Source of the DNA: Antedon mediterranea
Taxonomy: Eukaryota > Echinodermata > Crinoidea > Comatulida > Antedonidae
Direction of reading: 5' to 3'
DNA: 64,000 bases
Assembly: GCF_964355755.1 (NCBI RefSeq)
Contig: NC_092675.1
Coordinates: 27,322,412-27,386,411, forward strand
This document shows positions 1-13,069 of this stretch, piece after piece. Each line of letters starts with the position of its first letter. Positions within the stretch are counted from its first letter, which is position 1. A program made the translations under genes and the position numbers. The notes beneath the pieces are model-generated. The model was not told the origin of the DNA, searched no databases, and saw nothing but the letters and a program-made list of their open reading frames with translations.

Positions 1-239
1 TATTCTTATCCACTCAGTAACGAAATATTGTTTTTAATGTTTTATAGGCCTATAAATAATATACCACTAAATACAGTAAAACATTTACGATTTAATACGG
101 TACTTTGTTAAAACTCTCACTGTCATAGTCGATTGAAATAGTAAAGTACATGTAACGATACACCACTACGACGTTTATATATTTTTAAATTATTAATTAA
201 TACAAACGTTGAGAAGCAACTGTCAGTAATAACGTTTAT

Positions 240-762
240 TTATTTGTATATTATATGTTTATAATCTAACAGTAGGGCCTACCCACACTCACAGTAATAA
301 AGTTTATTTGTATATATTTTATATTACATCTAACAGTACCAACACTCACAGTAAGAAATTTGCTATTCAAATTGCGATCAAAAGTGGTTAATACCTTAAC
401 AGTATTGTACAGCATTGCAGTACTATTTATGTTTATTCTCCAAGGGGGCCCATAAATCTAAATCTATACCTCTATGGTTAAACCAAATAATTTGGAATGT
501 TTATTTGTATATTATATGTTTATAATCTAACAGTAGGGCCTACCCACACTCACAGTAATAAAGTTTATTTGTATATATTTTTATATTACATCTAACAGTA
601 CCAACACTCACAGTAAGACATTTGCGATTCAAATTGCGATCAAAAGTGGTTAATACCTTAACAGTATTGTACAGCATTGCAATACTATTTATGTTTATTC
701 TCCAAGGAGGCCCATAAATCTAAATCTATACCTGTATGGTTAAACCAAATAATTTGGAATGT
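240..762. repeat. Tandem duplication, two ~261-bp units
   Basis: Unit one (240-500) and unit two (501-762) match almost base for base, differing by a few substitutions and one extra T in a T run. Both run from TTATTTGTATATTATATG to AATTTGGAATGT. The low divergence implies a recent local duplication. No coding potential is seen. Confidence 0.9.
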
Positions 763-1306
763 TCCATTCATCACAAATCAATACATTTGTAAAAACGTAT
801 ATTAAATGTAACAAAATAGTATTTTTTAAAGAAAATCGGCCTGTCTTCAACATTATGATGCTGTACTCGAACTGTTCAACCGGTTTTCAGCTATTAAAAA
901 CAATTATCGTAGGAGGAGATAGAAAAATGCGAAGCCTCCTCGCATTTTTGTGGCGGGTATTTTTCAAGATGGACATCCATTAGACAGTGTATACCACGAT
1001 CGGAAAACACCCCTATTTGGGGCAAATCTTTGAACCTAAATTCGTTTTAATCGTCAATAACTAATTATCTAACTTAATTTAATTAGTAAACAGGGTTACA
1101 TCAGGTGGTTAAAATCAGTACCGAAAGTACGAACCAACTTTACGTAAATTTATATATAGATAATAAGGAAATCTCATATTTCGCCAGTTTTCATCAAAAA
1201 GAAAAGTCACAACAATGGAATGAAAGAAAAAATATACAGTGTATAAGGTTCAAATTCTTTGTGCAGTTAGGCCCTTTACAAACAAACTATACATTGTTAA
1301 CTGGCA
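763..1306. other. AT-rich stretch without a recognised gene
   Basis: Short open frames here have no start context, codon bias or motif that I can recognise, and they are treated as chance. A purine-rich GGAGGAGAT stretch near 913 is the only local compositional oddity. Confidence 0.5.
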
Positions 1307-1750
1307 TACCGTATATTTCGGTGTATAAGTCGCACTTTTGACACGCAAATTTGACCTCTAAATTAAGGGTGCGTCTTATACACCGAACATAAATGCCTCA
1401 CCACACAGATTGTACATAGCCTAGGCCTAGGCTATCGTCACCTCGTTTTCTAGGCCTGAGTAGGCTAGGCCTACTAACGTAACGGCAACCTGCTTCTGCC
1501 TAGGCCTAGTTTTCAAGTCATTTTAGCATGATGTTATACTAAATATGATGAAAAGATTTGTTCATTATGGCGCTCCGATAAAATATCATTTGTAAACGTT
1601 TACGTCGTACGATTGGAATAGTATTTATTTATACAGTAGTTATACGCACGACCGCCGTACCCCAAGCGCAAGCCCTTCTTTTGGTGGCACATGGTGTACG
1701 GTATTCGACTAGTATTTTCTCCAGGTGATTATAGCTAGCATGGACCTAGT
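1307..1750 (-). mobile_element. Truncated copy of the TA-flanked 'CCGTATATTTCGG' element
   Basis: It starts with the terminal repeat TACCGTATATTTCGGTGTAT and continues with sequence that is the reverse complement of the right half of the complete copy at 3234-4094, including the AAGGGTGCGTCTTATACACC subterminal repeat and the CCAAGCGCAAGCCCTTCT segment. Similarity stops near 1750, at the middle of the element, so the other half is missing. No ORF is present. Confidence 0.8.
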
Positions 1751-2843
1751 AGGCCTTACGGCGAAGCTGAAATGATGCCTGGAAAAGCAATCCCGTTCCT
1801 CATCAAGCATAATACTTTTTTACCACATATACTGTTCTAAATAAATACTAATAGTACAAAAAGTAAAAGTTCCACAAAAAAATACCTGGCGTTTGGTAGA
1901 AAATTACCGTTAAAATTGGTAAATATGCCAACGATTTCTTACGAAATAGCGAGGCTGAAACAACTGGTGGCGCACTATAACTAGACTGTACTATTATTAT
2001 CACGGTTTATAAGAAATATATAGGCAAGTTATTTATTATCAAAATAGATTTATTCTTTATTTTTTAAAATAAATTTGGTGAATACAAATTTATATTAACT
2101 CTAAAATTAAAATTTTGAGTTAATAATTATCCCCCGACATTAAAACATTTATAATTACAAATGGCTTCAACCGTTCGTATAATGGTTTCTCCCGACAGGT
2201 AGGCTATTAATAGCAGTAGAAATACAGCAGCAATATTATGCGCACAGCTGTTTCAAACATACGAATTAAGTCATGCGCCCTCAACGTTACAAGTCGTATC
2301 GCTGGAGTAACAATACATAAACAATTACTTACAAATCCACGTGTGCAGAGTGGAGTCAAACGTCATTTAAAGACATGTTTTAAACAGCCAATGAGAATGA
2401 GATAAAAAAAATAAAGGGTCGCTAAAAATATGAATATTCATTAAAGAGTCCCTGGATGAAACAAGCACGTTGTCGTTTTGTTTTTAAGAAGGAATGTAAC
2501 GCTGAAAATTAATGGAAGGGTGGACCATAAATTACAAGCATAGACAGACCAATTGACGCACGTGAGTGACATTTCCAAATTAGGTACATGTTTGTTTGTC
2601 CGTATCTTTAAAAAATGTAATTTTCACTCTAATTCGTTGGTACTGCATGATAATTTAGTTATCTGTGAATGTTATAACATAGTAATGGTCGAGAGGTGAT
2701 GGTTGAATTTTTGAGCTATGGCCGTTTCAAATTGTGTCATTTTTAGGCTTAGGCTTATGTCTACTCTAGTTGCAACACTGCCTTTCATGTGACAGCTGAC
2801 CCAAATGAGTTTGGAAATGTTACATTATTTTAATTATTTAGGC
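1751..2843. other. Intergenic sequence, no gene seen
   Basis: AT-rich sequence with scattered short ORFs only. AGGCCT palindromes become frequent after about 2740. Nothing recognisable as coding, structural RNA or transposon terminus was found. Confidence 0.45.
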
Positions 2844-3233
2844 CTGGCTGGGTAGGGTAGGCATATACCAATATTATAGGCCCTATTTTTATTTTAATAC
2901 TAGGCCTAGGCCCTTGCTAGACCTATGTTCTCTAGCAGCCTACTACTACAGAGAAGCAGCTTTCCGGCTTAGTTAGCCTGGCCTTGAGTAGGCTAGCCTA
3001 CTAGCCTAATAGGTATTACTATTAGTAGGCTACCTAATTAAAATTAGGCCCAGGATCTACGCCTAGGCCTATATATTTTTAATATTATTTAATCATTATA
3101 ATTAATTTTAGTTTTATTAAATTTACAGTATTCATTACAAAAACTGTAAATGTAATATTATGAGGATTATATATACCCTATGTAACATGTATGCAATAGG
3201 GAATATTATAGGCCTATATGTATGTAATAATTA

Positions 3234-4094
3234 CCGTATATTTCGGTGTATAAGTCGCACCTGTGTATAAGACGCACCCCCAACTGAGAGTAAAATATCG
3301 GTATTTTTTATATCGTCGATGTATAAGACGCACCTTATATTTCATCAAAACAATGTTTTTTTAAATTGTAATCAATATTATTGTAATAATATATTTTGTT
3401 ATATCTACAACGGCGTCCTTTATTTAGGTTTTTTCTTACCTAGGCTCGACCGCGCCCAGCCTCAACAAGTTCTTTCTAACTTGTCATTCATGAGTTTCGC
3501 CGCAACATCGAGTGCATGACCGTGTGTGTAACACGCACGTGTGTGGGCTAGCCTCGCTCGATCATTTCGAGAGGGCGCACGTTTTCATGGACAATCGTCG
3601 TATTCGATTAGTATCTATGTATCCGAGAAGTGTGTACGCTAGGTCCATGCTATAATCACCTGGAGAATATACTAGTCGAATACCGTACACCATGTGCCGC
3701 GCCACCAAAAGAAGGGCTTGCGCTTGGGGTACGGCGATCGTGCGTATAACTACTGTATAAAAAAATACTATTCCAATCGTACGACGTAAACGTTTAGAAA
3801 TGAAATTTTATCGGAGCGCCATAATGAACAAATCTTTTCATCATATTTAGTATAACATCATGCTAAAATGACTTGAAAACTAGGCCTAGGCAGAATTGAA
3901 GCAGGTTGCCGTTACGTTAGTTAGTTACTGTAGCTAGGCCTAGCCTACTCAGGCCTAGCAAACGAGGTGACGATAGCATAGGCCTATGTACAATCTGTGT
4001 GGTGAGGCATTTATGTTCGGTGTATAAGACGCACCCTTAATTTAGAGGTCAAATTTGCGTGTCAAAAGTGCGACTTATACACCGAAATATACGG
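3234..4094 (+). mobile_element. Complete non-autonomous TA-flanked DNA element
   Basis: An 861-bp element with long terminal inverted repeats starting CCGTATATTTCGG and subterminal GTGCGTCTTATACACC-type repeats. It is flanked by TA at 3232-3233 and 4095-4096. The other units of the surrounding tandem array have the uninterrupted TAATAATTACAATTAT site, which directly shows the empty target and a TA duplication. This is typical of Tc1/mariner-superfamily elements. No transposase ORF is present, so it must have been moved in trans. Three more copies or fragments lie in the window. Confidence 0.9.
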
Positions 4095-4242
4095 TACAAT
4101 ATAAATAATGACAAGCATCATATTAACATTCGGTTTTGCTCATCACTGCATATTCAAATTAGTATGCAATCATATTAAATTTAATAAGTTAAGTTAATTT
4201 TATAAAATTGTTATAATAATTATTAATGTTATACTATTGTAG

Positions 4243-7200
4243 ATACATATATAGAGCAGTAACCTGAAGTGTGGCTAAGCAGATTTGGACCATACCTACC
4301 ATCTATATAGGTAAGATTATTTTGCTGTTCAAGAAGTAGCAAATATTTAATTGTGTACCATGCTATTAATTTGTAATATTAACAATCAATCACTACCACT
4401 GGCTGGGTAGGCTAGGCCTATATCATAGGCCCTATTTTTATTTTAATATACTAGCTAGACCTGTGCTCTCTATCACTAGCAGCAGCCTACAGAGAAGCAG
4501 CTTTCCAGCTTATTTAGCCTAGCCTAGAGCAATTAGGCTAGGTATAAGTAGGCTACCTAATTAGGCTAGGCTCTACGCCTATATAGGCCTATTATTATTT
4601 AATTATTATTAATTTTTGTTTAATATATTTACAGTATTTATTTAAAGGGGGATTCTGGGTTTAAAATTGCTTTTAAATATCGTTTATTTATTAAATAAAA
4701 AATATTATAACAATATAGACATGTCAGAATGAAGAAGTAATAACGAGAAATTAAAAAAATTAAATTTCATATACACTTTAGGGTAAATTCATGGAAAGTC
4801 TGTTTTTCAGCAGCTTAGGGAAGCTCATTAATATTCATGAGATATTCACAAAATCACGTCATCAGTGGATTCCAAACTCGCGACGTCAAGCTTAGTACGT
4901 TGTGTTCTCTCTCCTCTCTGTCAAACGACGACCTCGACCACCCGATCATTGTGAAATACATTTTTTTGTAGATTTGCTAAGCTAGGCCTAAAGTGTAATA
5001 ATAACAGTAGTAGCATATATTTATTTGACATTTAATGAAATACAAAATTTAGTACAGATTACGGAGTCATAAATTATACTATTTTTATACCTTGAATTAA
5101 TAGTACAGATCGTATATCGGCTTCACGTACTAGGCTAGGCCTAGCCTAAATCATTTTATTCATGCCGGGGTGAGAGCCATTTCTGACTAGGGATTCCATG
5201 CCACGATGGCTACGTTAAAACATTGGGGCCATCATTCATGGGCCTAGCTAGCCTGTTACTAAACGATTGGCCCATCAATAACAAAACTCAGTGGATTCCA
5301 AACCCATCCTATCAACCAAACTCCTAAACAATCTAAACCTAAAACGTTCTACAAAAATCGGCTGTAAATATTGAGGCAAAACAAGGTCCGATCGCCGTCC
5401 GCACGTACGTGTACGTCCCGATCGTCTAATGTAATAAGTAGGCCTAGTTTACTCTCCAAAAAAGCGGATACTGCATCAAGCAAGTAGACCGGTAGAGTAG
5501 GAAGGAGACCTAGCCTAGCCTAGCCGATCCGGCCCAGTTAAAAATTGAGCTAGCTAGTGTAGTAGACCCTATGCGAATTGATACTACCAGGCCTTTTACT
5601 ATAGGCTACACTTGTTAAAATTAGCAATACTGTACTTATGTTTACAAATATTCAAACTCTCTCATTCGAGCTATATTATCTATACCATTCCGGTAGGTTG
5701 AGTCGACCTTCAATCAAATACTGTACATCGTTCATGTTGTGATTATAGACGGGGTATACTCGACCCGACCAGTTTGGTATTGTATACTGTATTATATCTG
5801 ATTATCACGTGATGATGCCAGGCATGGACAGAGAGAGCACGTGTATCGTCGTCTCGCTCTCTCCTCGCCCAGCAGGAATGTATACGTTACGCTTCATTGA
5901 TTTTGAAGGCTTTCCCTAAGTCAGTGCGAAAATCGGCAAACGTAAAGTGCAAACTTATCTAATTTTTCACTGTTTTGATGGATTTTCATAGAAAATTGAC
6001 TTTATAAATGGGAAGACCGACTAAAATTACATCAGATAAGTATAATTTTACAAAATTAATTGATATGGTTAATGATAACGAGTCGTCGGAAGATTGACCA
6101 TTTCACGAATTTCCTATTCTGTAACCACAGTGTGATTTTGCCGTAGCTGCACTTGTAATCTGGCCTCATTTCACAGCCTTCGTTCTGCTTCACTGGGCGC
6201 TTATATAAATTGAAACTTTTACCGTTCAAGAGACAAACAAATATATTTTACATTTTTTACTATTCATTTTAAACCCGGAACCCCCCTTTAAATAATGTTT
6301 CTTATGAGAATACCTGGTTATATATACCCTATGCAATGACATAAGGCATATATGCCTACCCTGTATGTAATAATTACAATTATTATAAATAATGAATTTT
6401 AACATTCGTTTTTGCTCATCACTGCATATTCAAATTAGTATGTATGCAACCATATTAAATTTAATAAGCTAATTTTAAGTAATTCTTATAATAATGTTTT
6501 ACTATTTTTTAGGTACATAGCGGCAACCCGAAGTGGCAAAAACATTTTAAACAGATTTGGACCAATACCTAGCAGCCTACCATCTATATACAGTAGGTAA
6601 GTTTATTTTATTGCTCAAGAACTAGTAAATTTTAAATTGTGTTTACCATGCTATTAATTTTCAATATTAACAATCAATCACTACCACTGGCTGGGTAGGC
6701 TAGGCCTATATTATAGGCCCTATTTTTATTTTAATATACTAGCTAGACCTGTGCTCTCTAACACTAGCAGCCTACAGAGAAGCAGCTTTCCAGCTTATTT
6801 AGCCTAGCCTAGAGCAATAGGCTAGGTATAAGTAGACTACCTAATTAGGTCTAGGCTCTACGCCTATATATTATTATTTAATTATTATTATTTTTAATAT
6901 ATTTACAGTATTTTATTTAAATAATGTTTATTATGAGAATACCTGGTTATATATACCCTATGCAATGACATAAGGCATATATGCCTACCCTGTATGTAAT
7001 AATTACAATTACAATATTATAAATAATGAATTTAAACATTCGTTTTTGCTCATCACTGCATATTCAAATTAGTATGTATGCAACCATATTAAATTTAATA
7101 AGCTAATTTTAATTAATTCTTATAGTAATGTTTTACTATTTTTTAGGTACATAGCGGCAACCCGAAGTGGAAAAATCATTTTAAACAGATTTTGACCAAT

Positions 7201-7884
7201 ACTATACCTATACCTATACCTACCATCTATATTATAGGTAAGTTTATTTTACTGTTCAAGAACTAGTAAATTTTAAATTGTGTTTACCATGCTATTAATT
7301 TTCAATATTAACAACCAATCACTACCACTGGCTGGGTAGGCTAGGCCTATATTATAGGCCCTATTTTTATTTTAATATACTAGCTAGACCTGTGCTCTCT
7401 TGCACTAGCAGCCTACAGAGAAGCAGATTTCCAGCTTATTTAGCCTAGCCTAGAGCAATAGGCTAGGTATTAGTAGGCTACCTAATTAGGCCTAGAGGCT
7501 CTATGCCTATATATTATTATTTAATTATTATTAATTTTTATTTTTAATATATTTACAGTATTTATTACAAATAATGTTTATTATGAGGATACCTGGTTAT
7601 ATATACCCTATGCAATGACATAAGGCATATATGCCTACCCTGTATGTAATAATTACAATTATTATAAATAATGAATTTTAACATTTGTTTTTGCTCATCA
7701 CTGCATATTCAAATTAGTATGTATGCAACCATAGTAAATTTAATAAGTTAATTTTAATTAATTCTTATTATAATGTTATACTATTACTATTACTATTTTT
7801 TAGGTACATATATAGCGGCAACCCAAAATGGCTAAAACATTTTAAACAGATTTGGACCAATACCTATACCTACCATCTATATAG
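4243..7884 (+). other. Four exon-like segments with conserved splice-site borders
   Basis: Each array unit carries a 68-91 nt segment preceded by a T-rich tract plus AG and followed by GTAAG: 4243-4310, 6513-6596, 7147-7237 and 7804-7884. The borders are conserved although the inner sequence varies in length (68, 84, 91 and 81 nt) and is not frame-compatible. If transcribed from the plus strand they could be alternative exons of a non-coding transcript. They could also be conserved only because the units are recent duplicates. Confidence 0.3.
4646..6287 (+). mobile_element. Non-autonomous TTAA element (piggyBac-type target site)
   Basis: A 1642-bp insertion in unit two of the tandem array. 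It starts AGGGGGATTCTGGGTTTAAA and ends with the imperfect inverse AAACCCGGAACCCCCCT. TTAA flanks it at 4642-4645 and 6288-6291, and sister units have the uninterrupted TATTTAAATAATG site. TTAA duplication is the hallmark of piggyBac-type transposition. The interior has no ORF of note, although it holds a CpG-rich patch around 5380-5420 and 5840-5870. Confidence 0.87.
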
Positions 7885-7972
7885 GTAAGTTTATTTTACT
7901 GTTCAAGAACTAGTAAATTTTAAATTGTGTTTACCATGCTATGAATTTGTAACTTTAACAATCAATCACTAA

Positions 7973-10673
7973 CACATGTACAGTACAGCAGTAGTACTAT
8001 CAATCAATAGTAATTAGTTAGTAATTGAAATATAGACATACTATAGTATTACTTTTACATATTCATTATCATTAGGCATTGTTAAAAGGAAATCAATACA
8101 ATGCAATATTCCTTTAACATTTAAAAATGTACAATATTTTATGATCATTAATGTTAATGAATCATTCTTTGTTGGCTTTCTTGCATTTGTTGGGTTTTAT
8201 TATTTCATTTTGTATCATTGGAGATGTGAAAATCAGATGAGTCTAAGTTTGACTCTAATCCACACTGCTGTTTTGTGACGGTTGAGTTTGGCATGTATTA
8301 GCTCCCCGCCTTGCTCAGAGACCCCCTTCCATTCTCTCATGAATGCAATAGCATGGTGCTCAAGCATATGTAGCTTAGGCTGTATTACACCTGGTGCAAT
8401 ATGCCTGTATTCTGCTAAAAATACTTGTATGATATTTTTATGGAATTAAAAAATACTTAATTTACACATTAATACATTTTATAATTTCAGAAATTTTGTG
8501 ATGAAAAAGTCAATCTGTGGTGACTGTAGAATGGACCCAAGATCTGACTATCTTAGACATTTAAATAATAGAAAGTTCTGACAATTTTGTTGAATAGAAA
8601 TATACAATGTATGATGTAATCTTAATTGAAAATTGGCGCTTTTTAAACTATGTATATAAATTAGGATGAGAAAACAGTTATTTGATTATGAGGTATGTTC
8701 ATTTAATTAAATTTGTTAGTATAAACTTTCAAAAAGAGTGAAGATATAAAGACGAAAAGCAGATTATGGAGCAGCTGTACCAGACAAAAAACTGTTCCCT
8801 TAAACGCCAGTGTGTTCTTTCACTTGTGAATGTAGTTTTGGCCCAGGTCATAGTTGTTGTTGAAGTGTAGCATGCCAAGCAATTTGGTCCATGCCCTGTT
8901 AATTTAAATGTTAGCGTGGTAGTATACAGTATCCATTGAAAATTCGCGAATGGCAGGTTGTATAAATGTATATAGGTTGTAATTTTACATTTGTTAGATT
9001 TAGTGCAAATTTGTGATGGTTTTCATATTTTTTAAGTTGTATTTTTTATCCTTTTCTTTAAATTTTGTTCCACAACAGAAGCAAGCAGAACGTAAAGCCT
9101 TTTCGTGAAACTGTGTTGCCTACAAAAAAGAAAAGAAATTTTAATTTTACCAACCTTTAATGTTATATTATATTTATCATACAGTAGTTTGAGTATTTTT
9201 GTATAGGCTTTAATTTTAAGGGCCTAGCTAGGCCTGGTAGTTAGTAGTTTTACTAAATTTTTACATTTATGATGAATTATATTCAGTTGAAATAAATACA
9301 ATGATAATAATTAAGCTTATTATTTATTCTATTGTAAATTAAAATGATGTATAGTATGATTACACTACTTATACGTACCAACTAGGCCTAGCTACAACCT
9401 AGGCCTAGTTGCGTACAGCCTAGCGAGCGGTTATCAGCCGCGTTCATCGACCTCTCGCCAAATACGCTGTTTCGCATTTAACAAAACAGTCGAGTTTTTA
9501 AATGAAAATTTCTTGAGATTTTCACCGTCACCTCCTAACAATTCAATGTCTCATGTAAGCATATATAATCAAACTTTTACCTAGATTTTCCAAGTATTTA
9601 TGAAAATTACGAATAAAAACAAAAAGTGCACAATTTGACAAGCATTTTTTCAAACTTTCCATTGTTTACATTTGCTAGGCCGATCGATGTTAATTTTTAA
9701 AACTTCCGGGTGTAAATAATTTCGTAAACTTGTTGTTATGCTAAATTACTTACTATTTCCAAAAAATCGGTAATTAAGAATCTTATTTTCTAACAAATAG
9801 TATAAAAATGGTTTTATAATATTTATGAAGAAATTGATTAAATTAATTTAAAGTGTAGTTATAAAAGTTGCAAATGTCGCGAAAGTTAAACGAGATTCAA
9901 CCACTCGCGCGGCGTCACGCTCAGGCACATATCGCCGTCTGACAATATTGAGGGCGCTTGACTTTTTCTATTTATTTTACATTGGTTGAAACAGCTGTGT
10001 GCGAAGTTTATACCGTACGCCACGCCAACAACATCACATGGTACTGTTATCAATTACATTATGGGAAAGCCTTTAAAAGTTCTTGTCTCTAATTTAAGAT
10101 TTGATTATTATTAGGGATAACGATGTAAAATTAAAAGTTAATATTTTTCAAACAAATTATACATTGCCTGTTAGTATTTTGTATCAATATTATAATAAAG
10201 AAAGAATTATGAAAATATGACTTGTAGTTTTCGAAATATAGGGTTTAAAACATCGCCGAAAATGATCGTTTTTAGCCACGAACGATGTAAACAAATTGCG
10301 CCCTCAGTCGACAATTGTATGAACTAGTCATTTTTCGTAAAAATAATTATATAAAATCACGATTTTAAGTAACATATTTTATATATCAACATTGTAAAAT
10401 TCAATAAAATATGATATTACTTATTTATTATATAAAAAAGAGTGTTTATTTAACCTCGTTCGAAGAATTTCAATGCATTATATTCCTGTGTAATTGGACA
10501 GGCCTGACACCATGTGACTTCACGGCACTCGCGAGAAAATTATTCCGCTGTGTGTTGAATCGCGTCAACCAATCAAAGGGTGAGAATCCAAAATCGTTCA
10601 ACCGTGAGACTTGCGGAGCGGTCAAATGCGGAGGTTTGATTGGCTTGCGATGACATCATACCATAAAATTGCG
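7973..10673. other. Long stretch without a recognised gene
   Basis: No ORF here has recognisable domain content. A patch at about 9420-9480 and another at 9890-9960 are richer in CpG than the surroundings and contain GAGGGCGC motifs that recur near 14340, so old transposon remnants are likely. The frame at 10411-10653 shows no family motif and is not called as a gene. Confidence 0.45.
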
Positions 10674-10925
10674 TTTTTGTAGTTGAGCCCCTCGGAATTT
10701 TTCAAAAATTATTTAAAAAATGGACTAAACGGATATTTTTTATGGTATATGGGTTGTTACTATGAAATATTCGAATCATAAAGGCCTCATATCGGGATAA
10801 AATTGTTTTTTTAGCAGTTAAAATTAATATTTTTCTTAGTAACAAGCACATGGTATGTGGAACTATATTATCTTGGTGTAGGAATAAAAAACATTTTGAG
10901 GTCATAAGAGGCTCAACTACAAAAA
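10674..10925. repeat. Short element bounded by 16-bp inverted repeats
   Basis: TTTTTGTAGTTGAGCC at 10674-10689 is matched exactly in inverse by GGCTCAACTACAAAAA at 10910-10925. The ~250-bp unit looks like a small foldback or MITE-type element. I saw no clear target duplication. Confidence 0.55.
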
Positions 10926-11394
10926 TAAGGTTGAAATGGTAGGTCATTGAGCCTTCCGAGGGTTTTGTAGTAAACAAAAGCTATACGCGCTAGGCGACAA
11001 CGATCTTTTAACCACTATATTCACATTTTTGGTTGAATGAAATGGAAATAAAAAATACTTGATCTTATAGAATAATAGGTAAATAAATATATACTCAAAA
11101 TGATATATTTATAATTAATTTATTTTCAGAACAATTACCTAATAAAAAGTGTTTACCAAAGTAAAAAAACACCGCGTCAATGACATGATGTTTAATCGTG
11201 GTAATGAAAATGGAGTCAGCTCTCGGTATCCCTATTATTATATGCCTAGTCTAGTTAGGCCTAATAAAGTCTGAACAGCATAATATAAAATTAACTAGGC
11301 TAGGCCTCGTGAATTAAGGCTACCATGTCAATACGTACCTCTAGCTATATCAGATCGACCTCATGCGCGCCTCATCCCCCGTGCGGTCTCATAT
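10926..11394. other. No gene seen
   Basis: AT-rich sequence with AGGCCT palindromes around 11250-11310. No coding or structural RNA signal. Confidence 0.4.
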
Positions 11395-11734
11395 ATCTCA
11401 CTCAGCGTTGCCAGCGATAAAATTTAAATTATGCCGTATCATGTCTCAAATAATGCCAGATTGGGAAAAATAATGCCAGATCCCCAAAATTTGGCCCTAA
11501 ACAGCGCCACCAACGGTTGTATGTCTAATAAACGTTTGTAAAACCCCAACTGACACAAAATAGGGCCTAAATTGTATCCCTATGTCGTTCAAAAATTGTA
11601 TTTTTAGTTTTGTGAGTAATAACTAATACCGTAATTCTAAAAATATCTGGGGTGCGAAAATGGTAATTGCAAATGAAACAAACACGAACACCCCCACCCC
11701 AAAAAAAAAACTTGTTACAGCCATGGAAATTTAG

Positions 11735-12540
11735 AATTTTTGAGCTGAAATATGAGAGCTGCTCGATCTTTGCACTTAATTTCAAATATGAAAGGATCTT
11801 AGCCCACTATAATTAGAAAATGGCAATTATAATTTAAAATAGGAAATAAAAATATATATTAAGTGTCTCCAGGACCTCAGCCCCACCATGGTTGATAAGA
11901 AAATTTTGAAAAAATGCTGATTTAAATGCCACTTAATTTAAAATATGAAATAAAAATATATTTATTAGTGTCTCCAGGATCTTAGCCCACCATAGTTCGA
12001 AAATGGCAATTATAATTGAAAATAGGAAATCAAAATATATATTAAGTGTCTCCAGGACCTCAGCCCCACCATGGTTGGGACTGGAGGTACAAAAATTTGG
12101 AAAAATAGAGCTGCTCAATGGCCGGAAATGGCACTTAATTTAAGATATGAAATAAAAATATATTTATTGGTACCTCCAGGATCTTAGCCCACCATAGTTC
12201 GAAAATGGCAATTATAATTTAAAATAGGAAATAAAAATATATATTAAGTGTCTCCAGGACCTCAGCTCCACCATGGCTGGTGCTGAGGTAAGAAAATTTG
12301 GAAAAATAGAGCTGCTCAATGGGCAGAAATGGCACTTAATTTCAAATATGAAATAAAAATATATTTATTAGTACCTCCAGGATCTTAGCCCATCATAGTT
12401 TTGAAAATGGCAATTATAATTTAAAATAGGAAATAAAAATATATATTAAGGGTCTCCATGACCTCAGCCCCACCATGGTTGGGGATGAGGTAAAAAAAAT
12501 GGAAAAATAGAGCTGCTCGATGGGCGGAAATGGCACTTAA
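11735..12540. repeat. Tandem array, about four ~200-bp units
   Basis: The phrase GGATCTTAGCCCA recurs at about 11794, 11977, 12179 and 12380 (spacings 183, 202 and 201). It alternates with GGACCTCAGCCCCACCATGG half-units, so each unit is itself an older dimer. The array lies inside the hAT-like element. Confidence 0.85.
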
Positions 12541-13069
12541 AGATGTATTGTCCCTTGAAACACAAAAAAATGAAGGTCAAAATATTCTAAATTTAAAGTG
12601 GCCATATCAAAGTAATATTAAAGTTATTCACTTTAAGTCGAAAATTTGAGCCAAAAACAACAAGTTTACGTAATTAACAGGTAAATTAGTTTGATTACAT
12701 TTCATCTGGAAAATCGTCACGAGCGAAAGTAAACAAAGATTTCAAACCATGAGTACGCATTATGCATATGCTAAATTAGGATTGTTTACAACTCGTCACG
12801 GTTAAGAAGGTATTTTCACACAGATCATGAGAAAGTTTTATGATTATGCATACAGAGTAGCCAAACAAGCGCGTTTCATTATGGGATATGTTTTGATTGA
12901 AAACTTTGACTGGAAGTCAAAGTTATTTTTTAAACAAAAAAACGTCTGTATTTCCGAAAAATGTTTGGTGATAGTTAATAACTATTATGATACTTCAAAA
13001 TGACCCACCCTTTTTCGAAATCTATTATTTTTTATTTTTTTTGGAATTAGTCAAAGGTACAATACATCT
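12541..13069 (+). mobile_element. TTAA-flanked MITE, AGATGTATTGTCC family (copy 1)
   Basis: A 529-bp element starting AGATGTATTGTCCCTTGAAA and ending in the inverse ACAATACATCT, flanked by TTAA at 12537-12540 and 13070-13073. A close relative lies at 59871-60405 and a shorter one at 26460-26810. It is nested in the hAT-like element and so is younger than it. No ORF. Confidence 0.85.

Larger units (their letters stand above)
2844..7972. repeat. Four-unit tandem array, ~640-bp units interrupted by transposons
   Basis: Four units begin with GGCTGGGTAGG at about 2846, 4401, 6689 and 7330. Each passes through a conserved order: a TAGGCCTA-rich block, a CAGAGAAGCAG block, TTTACAGTATTTA, a GCTCATCACTGCATATTC block, then a short segment bounded by TTTTAG and GTAAG. 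Units three and four are uninterrupted (about 641 and 645 bp). Unit one holds the TA element at 3234-4094, and unit two holds the TTAA element at 4646-6287. Removing these restores near-unit length. The function is unknown. Confidence 0.88.

Noticed and set aside
10411-10653. 80-codon plus-strand ORF
   Set aside because: No domain, start context or repeat relation supports it; it is a plausible chance frame in a transposon-rich stretch.
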